From Adineta steineri (taxonomy: Eukaryota; Rotifera; Eurotatoria; Adinetida; Adinetidae): DNA of 64,000 nucleotides. The position numbers and the translations under genes are program-made. Shown here one piece after another: positions 60,202 to 64,000 of this stretch. Positions within the stretch are counted from its first letter, which is position 1. Each line of letters starts with the position of its first letter. Where the stretch lies: positions 62,001 through 126,000 of the forward strand of contig CAJNOI010000130.1 of the NCBI GenBank assembly GCA_905250115.1. The letters run 5' to 3'. The notes beneath the pieces were generated by a model, which worked only from the letters and a program-made list of their open reading frames with translations, made no database searches and was not told the DNA's origin.

Positions 60202-61185
60202 ATGGATTCGAATATTAGTTTAAGCACAACAACAATATCATCAGGTTTTCAATGGACAACATCATTTAATGTAAATCGTATCAAGTTTATCATACTTTTA
60301 CTACTTCAACTTCTCTCAATTCCTTGTTTTCTTTGGATTTTCTATCAATTTGCTCGTCAACGACAACTTCGACAAACTCTCAATCATCATGTCATTCTTC
60401 TTCTTCTGATCATCTCTTTTCTTTTTGTTACCATTGCATTACCTCTCACCCAAGCATTTCTCTACACATCTTATGTTTATCCTACAAGTGACATATTTTG
60501 TTCATTATGGACTTGGATTCATTATTCACTCAATATTATCAATATGTTTCTCATGGCATTTGCAAGTATTGAACGAAATTGGCTTATTTTTCATCCAAGT
60601 ATAGTTCAAAATAGACGAGGAAAAGTTCTTTTTCATTATGGTCCATTAATATTTTGTCTATTATATCCACCTCTATTTTATATCGCAGCAATATTCATCT
60701 GGCCATGTGAAAACTATTATGATTACACACAATTATTATGCACATGGCCTTGTTATTTTTATAATTATATTTGGGCACAAGTTGATCTTTTTTTTAATAA
60801 TTATACACCATTATTGTCTATACCTTTGTTTTGTACAATAATTTATATCCGAGTATTAATTCAAAAACATGAAATGAAACAAGAAATGTTTAAATGGAAT
60901 CGAGATAAAAAAATGATTCTACAATTATGGGCAATATCAAGTTTATATTTAGGTATGTGGATGCCATTACAGTTAACTGGTTTAATAAATACATATTGGG
61001 ATCCAAACTTTTTATTACAAGCACAAGTTGATTACATTTATTTATTTCCTTATTTAATTCATTTGATTTATCCATTTATAGTATTACTTACATATAGAAA
61101 AGAAATGCTTTCTTTTAGGCGAAATGCAGTTGTTCCAGCTATAACACTTACAGAGAGAAGAAATATGCCTACCATGTTCAAATAA
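60202..61185 (+). CDS. rhodopsin-like G-protein-coupled receptor, bdelloid-type
   Basis: Intronless, 327 aa, seven hydrophobic helices. The extracellular N-terminus has an Asn-glycosylation site (NIS). TM1 about 28-47, TM2 62-86, TM3 about 100-125 ending FASIERNWLIFHP, where ERN replaces the usual DRY. TM4 is about 143-168, then a Cys-rich loop 2 (CENYYDYTQLLCTWPC). TM5 is about 196-220, TM6 starts after KKMILQLWAISSLYLGMW, and TM7 has IYPFIVLLTYR in place of NPxxY. Single-exon receptors with altered DRY and NPxxY motifs form a large bdelloid family. The ligand is unknown; a peptide is a guess. It is full length, unlike the receptor at 29 kb. Confidence 0.85.
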   Translation: MDSNISLSTTTISSGFQWTTSFNVNRIKFIILLLLQLLSIPCFLWIFYQFARQRQLRQTLNHHVILLLLIISFLFVTIALPLTQAFLYTSYVYPTSDIFCSLWTWIHYSLNIINMFLMAFASIERNWLIFHPSIVQNRRGKVLFHYGPLIFCLLYPPLFYIAAIFIWPCENYYDYTQLLCTWPCYFYNYIWAQVDLFFNNYTPLLSIPLFCTIIYIRVLIQKHEMKQEMFKWNRDKKMILQLWAISSLYLGMWMPLQLTGLINTYWDPNFLLQAQVDYIYLFPYLIHLIYPFIVLLTYRKEMLSFRRNAVVPAITLTERRNMPTMFK

Positions 61186-62824
61186 TAATAGGAGTTATTA
61201 TCAGACTTTTTAAAAACTATGTAAAGTAAATATATGTATTGTATTTTGTTATGTTAAATAAATGGTTTACAATAAATATAATATACCATATAACTTCAGA
61301 AAACTGTATATTAACTTATTACGAAATAATAGAAGTCTTACGACAAAAGATTAGAATGACTTAAGACAAATCCTACAAAATGTAATGCAGTACTCTCTCT
61401 TGTTCCTCATTATTCTGTAAAAATAAAATCAAACAAATTAGAAATATATTTCGATAGTTGTACTCTTTGATGATCAAATACTTGTAGTCACGCGAATATA
61501 AAATTATATTCTCTTAATGAGATGATATTCCACACGTTTTACATATTATCCGCTCATGTAGATGCCAAAAATAATGCGAATAAAATATCATACTAACATA
61601 TAACCGTTTGAGACCTACGATTTAATCTATGGACGAAACCTCTTAAAAACTTGATATTTTGTATGAGCATTGAGTATTATCAACTCTTCCATTGATACTT
61701 TAAAAAAATATTTTAAGTCATTTTTAACTGTTAGCCATACGCCCCTACGAGAATGATGAGAAATATTTAAGCCACTTTCTTGGAGGTGTACGAACGGGAG
61801 CCTAAAAACTGACTCAGTAGGGTTTTTAATCTTGCACAAATATGTCCCACCGGGACTCAAAGGGATAAAATGAATCAAGTTCTTGTCGAGATGAGATATG
61901 GTATAAAGAGACAATGATTCGTTTTTATTTAATTATGTTTCTTATTGACTATATCATAAGATGATTTAAACTGAACATGATATTTCTATTAATATCTATT
62001 GTATCAGTAGTATTAGAGAATTATTTGATAAATCTATAATAGGATTTTATACATGCAATTAAAACTTTATTTGAACTTTTAGTAAATATGAACTTACGAC
62101 TCATGCCATCGAGTTCAATTACTAACAAATCCAAGAAGAATCTTAACTTTTATTAACTAGTGATATTAATTGAATTAGAGAAGGGTCTGTTACTTGAAAA
62201 CGATCAGTAAAATCAGGTATTATGTCCATATGTAGAAAAGAATGGTTATTCTAATTAGTAAACAATACGAAAACTAGATAGTTATGTTGTTTTTACGATA
62301 ATTGTCTACAGACTCATCAGTTGCCAGAATTAATAATTGAATACGAGAAACGAATTATTGACACGAAAAATATATAGTACCTATATACCACCACGAAATA
62401 TTGATTAAACAAATAATTATATAGGATTTTCATTCTATTACTATTAGCAAATTAACTGCTGATAAGTCTATCGACTCGAAAGCTATTGTTTTTTCATTAT
62501 CGTAAAACCACATAGCTATTTATTAATTTTTTTGTCAAGTTAATATCAAAATCCTATATTTATTCGTATTTCGTTAGTAAACAAATCCAAAAATATATTA
62601 ATGGTTCGGAATGATTTTATTATAAGATACATTCAAACAAAAATAATGCACACACTTTTCTAAAATATTTCTATTTAAAAGCACCTCATTTTAACATAAA
62701 AAAAATCCTATTTACTCAAAACATTAAAAAGTAAGCGACATCTATGCCTGAACAATATATTCTCACCGTATCTACTTCTCAATAGTCAATCTGGTTTTTT
62801 TTGCATAAAAATACAAACAGTCGA
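61186..62824. other. intergenic between convergent genes, no confident gene
   Basis: AT-rich except for about 61720-61920, which holds a 95-codon minus-strand ORF (61627-61914) of more balanced composition but without motifs. It may be a fragment of a mobile element or a lost gene. Confidence 0.5.
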
Positions 62825-63799
62825 TTACTTTTGTGATGTAATAAGTAAATAACTATTTAAATTTTTATTTATATATCCATAAAATTTAACATTTGTAAAT
62901 AATGGGTGAAATCTTTTGATTGTATTTAAATCATTTGATAAAAAATTATTTAACGGTATTTTTGTTTTAAAATTAATTAAATTTGGTACATGTTGCATTA
63001 ATAAATCAGCTAGAGAATTAAATGGAAACTCGATATTTAATTCATTTTGATCGATAATAAATATGAAATTTTCTAAATTTGGTACATTTGATAATAACCA
63101 TTCAATATGATCATACCAATCATCTTCAATCGAATAGAAATGAATATATAGACAACGAAGAGACGTATGTGAATAAATAATATTCGAAGATAATTTAAAT
63201 GATAAATTTCGTAGACGTATTATTCTTAGATCTACTAAATTTGGACATGCATTGAAGATGTATTGATATATATTAGATTTCCATGTCGATGGTGAAATCG
63301 TTAATTGATGAAGTGGTGAACATAAATAAGAATGAGATTCATCTAATGTTATTCGATCGATTTGACAAATTCGTAAATAGGAAAATGCAGGTGAAAATAT
63401 TAAACGACATAATTGTTTGGAATGATCGGAAAAGAAGAAATTTGAAATATATAAATATTCAAGATAAGGTAAAAGTGATGGTTGAATGGCATTACATTGA
63501 TTTTCTGTTGGCATAGTTAATTTTAACAGACGGATATTTGAATAATATGAAAAATCAATAAAGTCATCATGTTTAATAATTAGTTTCGAGATTTGCGAAG
63601 CAAAAAAAGGAATATTTCGTTTATCATCCCAATCTTCTTGTAATATAACATGGAAATTGTTTAAAGATTTAATTATAAAATTGAAACGACGATTTAAATT
63701 GAAGAATGCTTTGTATAAATCATAAGGAGAAATATATTCGAATATTTCGATTAATAATTCATTTGAAAATGTTTCTATAGTTGATATGGCATTATTCAT
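62825..63799 (-). CDS. F-box protein with degenerate leucine-rich region
   Basis: Intronless, 324 aa. Residues about 8-50 are an F-box (IETFSNELLIEIFEYISPYD, then LNRRFNFII), which binds Skp1 to recruit substrates to SCF ubiquitin ligases. The rest has irregular Leu-rich blocks with a repeating LRxLxL or LxxLxI pattern (NIRLLKLTMP, PYLEYLYISNFFF, SYLRICQIDRITL, NLVDLRIIRLRNL, SLRCLYIHFYSIE, NLENFIFIIDQ), a solenoid typical of the very large bdelloid F-box family. No substrate can be named. The start is the first ATG. The base composition is AT-rich like its surroundings, which biases it to Ile, Asn, Leu and Phe. Confidence 0.85.
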   Translation of the reverse strand: MNNAISTIETFSNELLIEIFEYISPYDLYKAFFNLNRRFNFIIKSLNNFHVILQEDWDDKRNIPFFASQISKLIIKHDDFIDFSYYSNIRLLKLTMPTENQCNAIQPSLLPYLEYLYISNFFFSDHSKQLCRLIFSPAFSYLRICQIDRITLDESHSYLCSPLHQLTISPSTWKSNIYQYIFNACPNLVDLRIIRLRNLSFKLSSNIIYSHTSLRCLYIHFYSIEDDWYDHIEWLLSNVPNLENFIFIIDQNELNIEFPFNSLADLLMQHVPNLINFKTKIPLNNFLSNDLNTIKRFHPLFTNVKFYGYINKNLNSYLLITSQK

Positions 63800-64000
63800 T
63801 ATTTTGAAAAAGAATTTATCAAGAAATATAATTTCTGTTAAATAAAGAGTTTGAATAATGATGGAAAATAAAAGAATAGTTGATATCTCATGACATGAAA
63901 GTTGTTGTCTATCACAAAAATATTTTATATGTCATAATTTGGCACATTGGAGAACGATGCAAAGTATTCTATGGATTGCGACATTGAGCCGAAGGGAATA

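Noticed and set aside
61627-61914. 95-codon minus-strand ORF of balanced composition.
   Set aside because: No recognisable family and no nearby exon. It could be a relic of a mobile element or gene; it cannot be supported as a gene.

Overview
The window looks like a piece of a bdelloid rotifer nuclear genome (Adineta, Rotaria or Philodina type). It is very AT-rich. Genes are compact, with many GT-AG introns of about 50-65 nt. The diagnostic locus is the histone cluster: its H2A has a long Lys/Ser/Pro/Gly-rich C-terminal tail, as in the unusual bdelloid H2A variants. Other features fitting bdelloids are F-box/LRR proteins, an ART-LRR protein, lineage-type GPCRs, and several genes that look bacterial in origin. 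I had no database access; all identities rest on motifs read from the translations.

Left part (1-9.5 kb): the 3' end of a prolyl 4-hydroxylase-like gene; mitochondrial ribosomal protein mL43; the ER AMPylase FICD (2 exons, intact Fic and inhibitory motifs); an unrecognised Cys/His-rich protein spread over 7 small exons; and, on the minus strand, an intronless methyltransferase resembling mycobacterial lipid O-methyltransferases. A 4 kb non-coding stretch follows (9.5-13.5 kb) with two foldback (inverted-repeat) elements and one copy of a dispersed repeat.

Middle (13.5-29 kb): an 11-exon EDEM3 gene (GH47 plus PA domain, ER glycoprotein quality control); a histone H2A/H2B/H4 cluster with histone 3' stem-loops and a shared H2A-H2B promoter; a 6-exon COQ3 gene (ubiquinone synthesis), convergent with H4; and a type I membrane protein whose 922-nt intron holds a hairpin element. 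A 100-N assembly gap at 29421-29520 cuts both a GPCR gene and a convergent RRM gene.

30-43 kb: an ART-like/LRR protein; an AMOP-domain secreted protein interrupted by one in-frame TGA; a four-TM membrane protein; a non-autonomous piggyBac-type element with TTAA target duplications; a 16-exon F-box/LRR gene in which each 84-nt exon is one leucine-rich repeat and exon plus intron form a ~141-bp tandem repeat; a secreted 8-Cys defensin-like peptide; and a stand-alone glutathionylspermidine-amidase-like CHAP protein.

43.8-53.1 kb: four tandem FkbM-family methyltransferase genes, all type II membrane proteins with one intron at the same place and phase, three of them sharing upstream DNA. 54-64 kb: a GlpQ-type glycerophosphodiester phosphodiesterase, a three-EGF membrane protein, a 7TM receptor and an F-box protein.

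FICD and EDEM3 both act in ER proteostasis, but are 9 kb apart on opposite strands and are not an operon. Several genes have a pyrimidine-rich tract plus AG just before the start codon, compatible with 5'-UTR introns or the spliced-leader trans-splicing known in bdelloids. No tRNA, rRNA, CRISPR array or telomeric repeat was recognised.
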